A stretch of DNA of 64,000 bases, taken from NCBI GenBank assembly GCA_900088475.1, contig FLMG01003321.1, positions 1 through 64,000 on the forward strand. The letters run 5' to 3'. The notes below the pieces were generated by a model that saw only the letters and a program-made list of their open reading frames with translations, ran no database searches and was not told the DNA's origin. Positions 47,461-59,700 of the stretch are shown piece by piece. The translations under genes were made by a program, and so were the position numbers. Positions within the stretch are counted from its first letter, which is position 1, and every line of letters begins with the position of its first letter. The DNA comes from Hyphochytrium catenoides. Lineage: Eukaryota; Sar; Hyphochytriomycetes; Hyphochytriales; Hyphochytriaceae.

Positions 47461-50005
47461 ATGAGCACGGAGGAAGCCCTCCGGGACGAGCTCTATCTAT
47501 GGCTGAAGCCATGGCCACAGGTGTTGAACCAACTCGACACTTTCATCATCTCACTGAAAAGGCGGTAAGGGTCCTTTACAGTGTCAATAGATGCCACATT
47601 CTTTCTGACGAAGCCACAGGAAGGTTGGAGGGGCTCAGACCGTGTCACGGCAAACCTTGGAGCTTCTAAGAGTTCTGGTAATGCTCCCTTTTCTCTGCCA
47701 AGCTGCCAGCTGCTCGATTGAACACACTCTACATTGCTCTTTATGTGTTCTTTATTCTTTACTCACCAAACCATTGGCGATTGCCCACAGGTCGGTACTA
47801 CGAAGTGGAAGACTGCACGGGAATTACTGGAGAAGACTAGGGCTGTAGGGAAGCTCCTCACCTATGCAAACCCCATGGGTAAGACGGGTTTGTTACACGC
47901 TTCTACCGACTGTCTCTGTCTCTTCCTATTGACTCTTTTATAATGGTCACGATCCCCACATCTTCCCGTTTATCCTAACATCCCATTAACCAGAACCATC
48001 TATCGGCAATGTCGTCCGCCGAGTGTTGTTTGTCATCAGAGAGGCCTATCATAACAGGGTGAGGGCGGTAAGTCCCCTTTTTCCAATGTGACCACATCTG
48101 TACCCGCTGTATATCTCAGCCTGCTCCTAGTTCTTTCTTGGACCTGCTTCTTTTGTAGCCTTAGCTGCTTGCACTCAGAGGCCAGCATCTGAATTCCTGT
48201 TTTGGTCAGTCGCTCTCTAGCTCCTCAGCTTTATCAACTCTACATCAAAGGTAATAAATCTCGTGTTCACGCAGGTGAAGACAGAAGAACCCACTTCGGA
48301 TCCGAGTCTTTCCGAGAGCATGCATCCATCACTGCAGACGCTTCTGGGGCCATCAGAGGACACTGACTACTCCGTCCCTGTGAAAGACCTTCGTCCCCTC
48401 GTGATGGAGGGGATGGCAGAAGTAGTGGAGGACATTGAAGACTATCTACAGCCAATCTGCGACCAAGCCCTGGAGTTCATTCACGCGAGGTGAGGTGCGC
48501 ACCAGAATGTCTCCAAGGCCCGAAGAAGGGTTAACGTTTGTAAATTATATCTGGGAGTTTCCCTCGTATCTGGCTGGACAGCGCCTTCTTATGTGTGATG
48601 CGCCACTTGGTTGGATGAATGGAAGAAACCCTGATATCTAAGCACATCCTATGTGTAGCGAGATTATTCTTACTTACGGAGGCTCTGCCACTGTGGAAGC
48701 CTTTCTAAAGGCTGCAGCAAAGAAGCGGAACTTCAAAGTCATCGTGGCAGAGGGTGCTCCTCGCTTCCGCGGACATGTAAGCGACAGTCGCTTGCTTCTT
48801 CTACAGTCATCATGCTTACGCTGGGTCAACTACGACTCCTGACATCCCGTTCAACCGTCCGTTTCTTCACACTATTCTCCTTACTTGGGCTCTCCGCTTG
48901 CAGGAAATGGCTAGATCTTTAGCCCTTAGCGGAATTGACTGCACTGTGATTAACGATAGCGCAGTTTTTGCCATGATGGCAAGAGTGAACAAGGTAGCAA
49001 GGACTCGGGATGGGGGTCGAGGTAGCGGGTGGTTCAGTGAGGGTGTTGGTACAGAACCTTGGCACGTCAGACCAGGAGTGAAGAGACGTCGTACTGAATA
49101 TGTGTGCCTCGTGCCTGTGGCGGTAGCCAGACAGGCACGCGCTTGTGTTCTGCTATAAGGCAGGGAGGCCTGACACAGTCAGATAAGAAAACAGATAATA
49201 ATGTCCCATTAGGGAAGGAGAGCTTGTAGGTCAACCGCTAGCGATGTAGCTCATGCCGTCTGCCGTGTCCCTCTTGCAGGTTATCATTGGCACCAAAGCT
49301 GTTATGGCCAATGGCGGTTTAATTGCTGAGGCAGGCATCAACATGGTAGGAATGGCAGCCAAGCAGTATTCAGTACCTCTTGTCTGTGTCACCGGCATCT
49401 TCAAGGTACGAAGTAGAAAGGATAATGGTACAAGATTTAATGTCATCGCTGATGGTTACCTTGCCCTTGCCGCGATTCTCTGTAGCTCACTCCGCTATAC
49501 CCCCATGACTGCGAGATCTTTAACAGTCTTTATGCCCCAAGCGAAGTCATCCCCTTCGACCAACTTGATCACATTCTGCAGAAGGTAAACTGTCTACTCT
49601 TGCTCCTTTTCTTATCGCGATCTAGGTGTTGAATATAGCCCTTTGGGTGCCAGATCATTCAATGGACAGCTCAAGGAGAGCTCTGCAATTCAGTTTCCCT
49701 GTCTCAATCCCCATTGTCCCCCAACTTCGTACTCTCTCAGAGAGCAAAGTGGCACTATTTTTGCACTTCTCTCCCTCTTTGTTGTTAGTTGTTTGCGACC
49801 AGCTATGCAATCTTTGGCACTAATTTCTTGTACTTTCCTGGATCTATCGTCGCTGCAGGTTGATGTCATGAACCCTGCCTACGATTATGTGCCTCCTGAG
49901 CTTGTAGACCTCTTCATAGCAAACGTGGATTGTCACCAGCCCTCGCCATCATATATTTATAGATTGCTCTCTGAGCTATACAACCAGCTAGACTACGTGT
50001 TATAA
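47461..50005 (+). CDS. EIF2B2: Translation initiation factor eIF2B beta subunit
   Basis: Predicted 372-residue regulatory subunit of eIF2B, the GDP/GTP exchange factor for eIF2. Ten exons join in phase: 47461-47564, 47620-47677, 47791-47878, 47994-48067, 48275-48489, 48659-48776, 48904-48993, 49280-49405, 49486-49584, 49859-50005. Landmarks: [117 protein letters not shown]; and the closing [18 protein letters not shown], nearly as in animals. The alpha and delta paralogues share the fold, but this ending and the IIGTK..ANG segment fit beta best. The start at 47461 is the last in-frame ATG before the conserved region; upstream in-frame sequence is open, so the N-terminus is uncertain. Confidence 0.95.
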
Positions 50006-50791
50006 ACATTAAGGAGAGAACTTGGAATATCCGGATGCATGAAGACACTGTCAACTGTCGGTAGACTTGCTACCTTGCCATCCCGCAGGACTTACTTTAG
50101 TCCATACGACAGCACTTCCTGCGTCAGGCGTCAGATGAATTGATCCAAAGGTTCTTAATTAAGCTGAGACCGTCCAAGGCTCGCTACCTCAACCTGCCAA
50201 ACACAGAGTAGCTACGACGGGGTATCTCATTTTTCTGTGCATCATATCATTGTCATAAGCGATTCCGCTCATCCATATGTGACAAGCCTATGGTCTGTAG
50301 ACGGGAGAGTTAGGGCAATTACTAGACGGCGAATACGCTGATTGAGTATAGCTCCTGCGAACTGGCCAATTGCGTGGGAGCGGAAAGATATCGCCGCTGG
50401 CAAACCCTTAATTAGGTATCTCTTGTGTCTATGACGGTGCATGTCGCCTACAGAATATAATGTAGCATTGTCTTAAGGTTTATATACTGGCACCCAGTTC
50501 TACGTACACAGTTCCGCCGCCCCGAGGACGGAAGGGTATCAACAATGATTACACTGCACTGGGACATGTTGCGCTAGAGAACTGGCACAGGCGATCGGTA
50601 CCTGTGCCAAGGTGTGGTCAAATCCCACCTTTGGTAAGGATTATTGCCATCATATAGTGACCTTGGAACTTGTGACATCTTCTTATCTTAGCCCGTAGGT
50701 GTGGCGTCTGTTAGATCCTCTATGCTGTCAGAAGATCCCATGTGCGTGGCCAGGAGTCGCTACAATGCGATTATCAGTTGATGTTTGTTTT
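50006..50791. other. Convergent intergenic region
   Basis: These are the 3' flanks of eIF2B beta (plus) and the Rav1-like gene (minus). No open frame of note is present. I see no RNA gene or repeat. Confidence 0.5.
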
Positions 50792-53700
50792 TTAACTCTC
50801 CAGGCCCACAAAAACCCCGTCGAGTGAAGGTGGTTCGGGGTCCCTCCCTTCCTCTCTTCTAGAGTGTGGCTGCGTTCCCTTTCCCTGCCTCGCTCTCTGA
50901 CTAAAATCTTTCCCTTTCACTTGTCGTACCTCTGACTCTTCTTTCTGCAGCAGGCCCATGAGAAGGAAGCGCTGTGTAATCCTGATGTGAACACTACCAC
51001 TGCTGACTCCCTCCAGCTGGGCCCACGTTTCGATTGGGTCGCCTTCTCCCAAGGGATGCAACTTGATCTGTTGCGTTATCCAGCGTCAGATTGGTCATGT
51101 CTTCAATCCTGCAAATCAGGTTCCACATCTTCTCGATACTCTACTTTCTAGAACTAGGATAGCCCTTAAGGGTCTCTCTGTGTACATACCTCCTCCATTA
51201 TCACGCTTTGCCCCCCCCCCTCTCTCTCTCTTTCTCTTCTTCGATGCACTTGTCCATCTCCTTACCACGGTGCTCCCAAGGAATGGATCCTCGGTAAGTG
51301 AAGTCTTGCTATACAGATGGATTTCCACAGAAGTGGGTGGTCCAAAATCATAGAACCCAAAGGTGTCCGCTGCCCGTTGTCCCGTTGAAAGATAGCATTT
51401 CAAATTACCAGGTCCCAAAGGAATTGGAAAGCGGAACCGGAAGACGTCCTACCGACCATGGAAAAAGTATTCATCGTTAACGGTGAGCAAGGGCCATCAA
51501 GAACGCGACTGAAAAATCTGAGTGGAAAAGAAGGGTGGCTCTCAGGATGACAGATTCTTGAAAAAAGCAAGAAGTGGTGATACTAGCTAAAAAGTATAGG
51601 GTGGCACGGCCATCGAGTCTCAATAGTCGATAGAAGTGAAAGGATCCCAGCAATGTCGGCAACACGGCTTTGTTGTTCAAGACTGTACAATCATTGCGGG
51701 GCGTATGGCAACCCTTGGCTGTCTACTGTGCCTTCCAGGTACCTTCTCTGTAGCCCATACAGGAGAAACTGAGTTGTTGACAGTCCTAGAACGGCAGGTC
51801 CTCAAACTCCAAGTCTTGGGCAGTTGGTTAATGGCGCTTGTACCCAAATGAATAAAGGCATAGGGATTGCTCTGTGGAGATCAAGGAAGAAAGGAGATGT
51901 GACAGTGCAAGTGGGTGGGGTGAGCCAAATCCACTAGCCCTAGTAAACGTCCAACCAGGATTAACGGCCAGAGGGGGAGAAATGCTCGGCTGCAGGGCTG
52001 TTTGTTGGAGTTTGCAGGAACCAAGGCAAAAGCACTTATATAATGGCCGGACTGCTACCAATTTAAGATAGCAGGATAACCAAGCGAGACAGAAAGTTAA
52101 AGGAATGGCGTACCCCTGCCGTGAATATATTCGCTGAGACCAGGTTGGCCGCTTCAATGAGTTGGACCTGGCATGAGTGGACTGTCAATATCGCTTTCGC
52201 GTCAACAACCATTGTGGATTCTCTTTCTGTCCTTCACCCCTGCATACTTTATGACGGTGGATTCTTATCGCCCCTACTATGATCAAAGAGGAATATCTGG
52301 TGGCTACCTGAGCAAACGTCACCACCACTCCTTGCCTAGCTTACCTCAATGAGGCTAATAAACCTATGAGATAGCCCCAGATGTCTAAAGAGCATGTTGC
52401 TTCGTAGGTGGTCGCATATCCCACGTAAGTAGGTGACCGAAGTTATAATCTCTCTGTCGCCTCCGGCACTCCTTCGCGGCCTGGGCTTGGAACCCTTGAT
52501 TATACTTGGCATGAATGGGGAAGAAATGGTGGAAGGGGAAGGGGACTTTCTTCTGCTGGGCATAGCGACAGTGGTGGCTGAGGAGGTAGCCAGTGAAGAA
52601 GGACTTGAGGCCTGATTTTGGCTCTGCAGATACTCGATCTGTGTTTTCCCCATCCACTTAGTTGGGGCTGTACTGGTCAACCTGTGATACAAACGATTAG
52701 AGAGCGCAGCAGTGGCAGCTACCGCATCCATCCTACTCCGCCGCCCTCATTTCCGCCGTCGTCATTTCCACCGCCGACTACCAATCTTTTGCCTATGCCT
52801 TTGCGTCCTTATGGTCGAACGTGCGCGTATGAACGGCTCAATTTGCCCGTCCACTCCGGACTGAACAAAGTATCAAAAAACATTTAGGAATAATATAGCA
52901 GCACAGGTATCCCCCTTTGCAATATCTCAACAGTAGGGCCCCTACCTCAAGGTAGCCGATGCAGCCACCAGCCATGCTTCGCAGCGGAGCTCCGACCATA
53001 GAGCGAAGCTTGCGGTGCTCTGAGAAACAGCGAGGCACACGAAGGTGTCCTAACTTAGAGAGGTTCTATTCAGGTTCAAGAGTGATACAGACAGATAACA
53101 CAAAGAAGTGGTAGTTGCAGGAAGATAAGATTAAATCAGCCAACTCGGCATCATGGAGCAGGATGCTCCGCCAACCTGCAGAACTTCCTTTGCTGCTGAT
53201 GCGCACATATCTGGCTGTACCTCCCTGTACCAATGCCAACCAAGCTGGATCTCTGTCTGACTTTTACCACCAAATATCAGACTGTTGGATAGATAATAGA
53301 AAATTAGGTTAGACTGGGACTGAGCCAGATAGAGTGGGTTCAACCAGCAACGATGATGAGAGACAGTTAGGTTGCTATCCTATCAAAGGCAGTCAAGCCC
53401 AAAGGAGTGTGCCGTTGAGCCTATTCAACTATTCCAAAGCAGGATGGACGGCAAGAAGCCACAGCTGTTGCGGAGTCTTACCTCGCCACATTATCCGTTG
53501 CCTCCACTTCCCATGGATGCACAAAGCAGTACACCTCGGCAAGGTCCACCTTCTGCGGCTTTTCTCCCGCTAATCCTCCAGATTGTAACTTCATGGTATC
53601 ATGGCTCTTCTTATTGAGGTGGCGAACTTGTCCATCTTTTTCAAAGCTCTTTACTCTCGCCCAAGCTTCCCCCGCATTGGTATCAAGGCCATGAGCAACC

Positions 53701-56700
53701 AGCCACCGGCAGGCATCTCCGAGCCTGAAGCACTTAATCATAATGTGGTGATTCTTGCGGAGCTTCTGAGTTAGCTGGTAAACACCAGCAACCGGGTCCT
53801 AGCGATTGAGGTTAGATACTATGGGAATGTCACCCAGGAGGCCTCAGGCTAGCAATATTATAAAAAAGGACGTACGGCAAACTAAGGCAGGGCTGAACTT
53901 TAAGACGTAGGCAAATGCTTAGAAGTGAAGAGATCCGGTCACTCTATGTGATGGTCCAACAGAAAGTACAAACCTGCATTCGCAGCAATATCGCCATATT
54001 GTCGTCTATCACGTGATCGATCGACTTGGAAAGAGAACTGTCGGCAACCAGGTCTTCAAAGACCTCAAGGCTTGATCGCCGCTGCACGACTGGACGGCTC
54101 TTAGGTAGCTTTTGTGGATGTGTTGACGTCGGGGACTCTTCCGGACTACTTGTTGTTTTCTTGGACGTCTGCATCAGAGGTACCTCAGTGAAGTCTCACA
54201 GTCTCTCTAATGGTTCTCATAGTGTACCAGTAGTGTGCTTGGGGGTTGACTATTCGCCGCAGGTTTGTCCTCAGGGATCCCTTCAGAGACGAAATCGTAG
54301 CCGTAGTTGGAGAGCCTCCTCATGACTGCTCTGGGAACCGATTGCGTGGAAGGAAGCTGCCACACCGGCTGCATTTGCCGGCCTAGCAGGTCCATCTTTT
54401 CCAACAAATGGGACTCGAAGCTTCGAGCCCACCTGAAGAAGCGTAAACGTCAGAACGTATAATTGTTTAGAGGAGAATGGGCTACTCTAGAGGAATAAAC
54501 ATGTGGCAAGCAACAAATGGTACATAACTCGTATGCGGGGACATGTGGACTCCTCCACCTGTCGCGTCAGCAGGTATGGGAATAGAAAGGTAGGACGTGG
54601 ATGTTGTAGCAAAGTAGTAGAGAGCACGCTGCATGGCCAAGAGTAGCCCCAGAGCAGAGGAAGAAGCGAGGATCAGTTTCATACCTTTTGACTCCATTCA
54701 TCATATCGTTGAGATTGACGTTGGAAGGAGGGGCAATGTATTGTAGGACAATACGTGGAGAGAGCCCTGGTGCACTGTCGCTCAAAGAAACATGGCCTTC
54801 GTTCCTATTAAATGGATGAAGAGCTCATCAATAACTTTTAACCCGATTGTCCTAAGAAGAGCAGTGACTCTATCTCACTTGTCTCTCTTTTGTTTGAACC
54901 ACATGTCGGAGGCTGAGAGTACCGCATGGCCTAGAAAAACCACACGTGCCTCTAGTCCTTTATACCCATTGCGATGGTGACTTACGTTTTCTGGTCCTTT
55001 TCGGCCTCAGCTTGCATCCTTTCGAATAAGAGCGAATGCTGGCTGATAAGAGTCCTCAATATCACAAGCTTCAGAACAGACTCGTAGAGCAGAGTAAGTT
55101 CGTTATGCGGTGTAGGACGAGCCAGTCCCACATTGGAACTGGAGCTCCACCATTCGGTTCCCAGGGCGTTAACTATTTTCTCAAAAAGCGGGGCGTTTGG
55201 GCTAGTTGAGCTCTTATGACAGCCTCCGGTCACACTTCCATGTGTTTCCTCTCCATTCGCCAGATTAGCTAATGAAAAGTCCTTGAGGGTCAGAGGGTTG
55301 TCCAGGAGAAGGCGGAAGAGCTCCCAGTGGCGACTAAGAGTTGCCAACAGGATAAGACCTTTTCGCACCGCAACCGCCATTTCAGCCGCCAGCATCAGGC
55401 TAAACCATTCATCCAAACTTGTTTGAAAGGACGAGAGATTACGGGGTTAGTAAAGAGGAAAGCTGCCGAAGTAATAGGCGCGATACTGAAGGGAAAACAT
55501 AGGGTATCTGTACCACATTGAGAACGGCTATTGAAAGGAGACATACGCAAGTGCTGGAAACTAGCAATTGGAGCCTCACCACTGTCCGTAGAAGCACTCC
55601 AAACACAGCTCTAGCTGGGCGATAGTTTGCAGGACCTCCAAGATATCTTCGGTGGACAAAGACCGTCCAGGCGCCACCTGATCGCACGCCTGCAGGGGCC
55701 TGCACGAGAGATACACCAAGAAGCATTCCGCCTCTACTCTCCTGTCCATGCAGCAAAGCAGGAGAAAGTATGGAAGGACATGCGCATCCCTAAGGTTGTA
55801 AAACACAAACGTAGTACGCCTGTTAGTCCAGGAGCAGCGCAACATGGGGCCCCCAAGCTCGCGAGTTAACTCTTATGCCAGCATTGGTGCTCTTGGACTA
55901 CTATTCTTCCGCCTTGACAGCAAGCCCCTTGTACCCACAACCACTGCTCTTCTGAGGTATTACTTGCTCGTCCTTGTATCGTTCTAAATCTCATGTTTTC
56001 CTCAGCCCTGTTATTCCTGGTACATTTCTTCTCTATTCTTCCCCTTAGTGTTTAGGTCTTACCGTTTTGGCTCTACCAGAGCTAATGCTGCTTCCAAGAG
56101 CTCCATCTTCTCTATTCCGCTAATAAGGGAAAGCGAACTGACCTCCCTCTCCACCAGGTCCAAAACTCCTCCTTCCTTATGTATCCTTTCTTTTAGTTCC
56201 TGGTTTACAGATGTGGGGCACCAGGAGAAGGGAAGGGATGGGGAGGCGGTTGCCACAAGTTCAACTAGCCGTATTGCAGCTGAGTGCTTGAGGAGAACAC
56301 TTTGTAAGTGAGATCGAAAAGAGGTTGTTCCACTTTTAAGCCTTTCCCAGTACCACTGAGGGCCTTTCGAAACTTCCGCTATCTGCTGCACAGCCACCTT
56401 CTCATCTTCTCCATCTTTGGATCCTCCTCCTTCCATGCTTTCCCCTTCTGCTATCCATAGTTCACTCTTAGCACTGTGAGCACTGCCGGTACTCGATTTT
56501 CGCTCAAGCTGCCCAGGCACCGAGAACTCATCAAAAATGCTTGAGGAGGCTGGATTCATCAAGCTTCCGAAGCTGCTTGTGGCAGTACTTCTTTCAATTT
56601 CTTGCTCTCTCCCTTCCCCTTCCTTCGACAATAGTGAAACTGGTGCGGCTGTAGGGCCCTTGCTGCCAGTATGGGAAACGAAAGACACCTCCTCAGCCAT

Positions 56701-59700
56701 GCGGAAGTGTTCCAAGGCAATCGCAGGCAAACCAGTCCTGAAGAACTCCAAGCCAGCTGCGAGATTAGCTGTTGCCAAATCTTGGACAGAGACACCAAGG
56801 TCTGGTCCCTTACCCAATCCTTGGTCTGACCGATGAATATGTTCAAGTAGAGCCGGTGCAGACGCAGTGTCTAGATAGTGGTTCATGGTGTTCACAGTCT
56901 CCTGATATACGGCCGTAACCAATCTCTGCCTCTCCAGGTTATCCTGCTCCTCATGACCGCCGTTATCTTGCTGGGTGGGCAACGTTCTGAAAGGAGAAGA
57001 CACCGCCTCTAAAGGAAGGGGGCTGGAGCTGGGATGGAGAGCGAGAAGAGAATCATGTCGTCGACCCAACCACCAGAGTGCGGCGCTTTCGAGAAAGTTT
57101 CCTCCTACAAAGGAAATGGGTTGAGAGAGAGTACGAGAAAAGGACGACAGACAGAGCAAAATGGGAAGCGGAGCGGCGAGAAACGGAGTGAGAGAGAGAG
57201 AGAGCCCACATGGGCTTTAGGGAAAGGTGGTACTACATATTGACGCCAAAGATCAGTTTGACGAAAATCCGGAGCCTAGTCGATCGAGAGACATGACTAA
57301 GGGTCATATCAATGCTTAAGCCAAGAGGTTCATCAAGTCCACCCCAAAGCAGCTAGTTACCTGGATGGTTTCTTGCGTAGGCTATGACGTCCTCCTCCAT
57401 CAGCTTCTTACAGACAGGTCCCAATGGTGTCACGACCTCTTCAACTCCTGAACCAGAAACAGATTGCCTGCTACCCCATTCCCCACCATGTTCAACCACT
57501 CGTGTCACACAGATAGCCAGGGAGGGATCCTGGAGATAGTTTAAGATAATCCGCACCGCTTCATGCAGTTTGGGCGGCTGGTGAAGGAGGAACATGGCCG
57601 CTGCAGGAGAGTAGTATTTCTTCCGTAGAAGCGCGTAAGCATTCTTCACAGCAGCGACCTGTTGGGACGTCCAACGTGGTGAGTAGACCGTAAGGGGAAG
57701 GAGAGCGCTTATCAACCACGAAAAAGAACTGAGACTGTGCAGCGGAAGCCGAAGAAACATTGTGAGTTGGGCGAAATGCTAGTAAAACGCTAATCAATCC
57801 ACTGTGTCACCACGAAGGCAAGCAACACCGACTGGCAGATGGTCAACAATGGTGGTCACATGAGCTATGAGATTAACTTCCTCTAACCTGCCAACGCTCT
57901 TCTGCAAAGTTGTTCAGAAGAAAGGTTGAGAGCTGCTTGTATTGTGGATTGTTAGAGATACGGAGGAGGCCAGCTAGAACTTGTTTTTTGCCTGTGAATA
58001 AGCACCGGCGAGTCCAAGGATTACCCGAGGCGGTGAGAGAGCAGATGTAAGAGAGAGATTGTCAGTAAAGTGGCTAATTCCTGCTTAATGGTTCCGCAGA
58101 GAGGCCATTGAACGAGAACCCCCGAGGCCCAGGCGTCAAGGCGAAGAGATACTCAGAGAAGGCGAAAAGAGTTGTTGTGACTCTCGTGCTAAAATATGTC
58201 GCTTACCAACGGCCGCGTATAAAAGAGCTACAGATAAGGCGTCACGGCAGCGGGAGAACTCTGTCTTCGCTACTTTTTCCAGTATGTCCCGAAGTTTACT
58301 AGAGTCCTATGGTCCAGGAAGGAAACGACGCAGGATTCTTGATTAGAAGAGTGATTTTCGTACTTTAACGTGAGACCATTGAGATGTAAGTATAGGATGA
58401 GGTAAGACTCATGGGAAAGCACCATTTGCCATGCAAGAGGTGAGGAAAGGTTGCCGGGTAGGATGCAAGGCGAGCCGTGCGGAACTCGAAAGTAGAGGAT
58501 TATAAGAAAAAGTAGCAATGCTATTGAGTCAATTTCGACGCAGAAAGCTACATAGAAGAAGAAGAAGCCAGCCCAAGAAAGTCAACAAGGAAATGGTTCA
58601 TAACATATCAAAAGTTAACGGTAAGTAGGGCTCCCTAGTTTGGACAAGCCCGACCTTGATCCATAACCCTGGCCATAGCTCCCTGATATCTTGTTTCCAG
58701 GACGGAGATGATGGAATTACGCGTGACAGCAGAAGGTTCTGATTCTGACAGTGTAGACCCCACACCACTGATGAAAGAGGAGGGAGGAGTGGGAGCAAAG
58801 AAGGCTGGCGTTCGAAGACGAAGTCTGGGTGGACATTCGCCTTCGAAGAACTAAATGGCTCCGCGGCGCCTATCACGTCCACATAAGACACTAACAAAAT
58901 CAAATTGAACAAGTAAAGAACAACATAGTTTCATCAACAAACGGCAAACAAGACTCACGCTAGAGAAGGGGCAAACGGACCAGGCTAGAGGATTACAGGG
59001 AATGAGGTGAGCAGGAAATGAATGGGCATGATAACCATGGAGATGACCAAACCAGACAGAAGACACAGGTTACGTCACCCGTAGGCGGAAGCCCGTCCGA
59101 AGAATGTCATAAATCGCACCCTTGTCAGCCATAGGTGTACCTGTCGTTCGGTCTTCTCCAATTCTAGTACTCTTATCCGCCAGTTCCAGGCATATTACCT
59201 GTGCGCTTCGGGCTAAGGAAGTCTGGATAAGGAATGAGAGGCCAAAAACATCTAGTGCTCGATCTGCCCCCGACGATAAGAACTGGGAAAGAGAGGATCC
59301 AGAAGACAGAGACCTTAATATAATGAGAAGCTGTAGGGCCCACAGCTCTGGATAGTCAGCCAAGAGCCCTACAACGGTTTTGCGTGCCTTCTCCCCTCTC
59401 CTGAGAAAGGATGGAGCTAAGGAGAGAAGAAGATCATGACTTCTTTCCGTCAGGCAACGGTTTAGTACCGCAACGTCACCATCCGACAGAAAGAAAGCTT
59501 TCTCGTCTTTCACGCAGCCCTTGTCTTCCTGACTAATCCAGCCTTGGGTCTCAGGCCTGAAACGAAGGTTATTCAGGAGAAGAAGCTCCTTCTCTTTCTC
59601 CTCACTTAGGAAAACAAAATCGGCATTTTCTAGGTTGGCGCTCAGCTTAAGAATGTTGAAGAACCATTGAAGCATCTTTTGTACGCGCAGCCTTGATCCT

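Noticed and set aside
52385..52657. Minus-strand frame with PFPFHHFFPIHAKYNQ-like sequence
   Set aside because: It looks protein-like, but the neighbouring frame of the same exon (52681-52345) is the one that keeps phase with both flanking exons of the Rav1-like gene.
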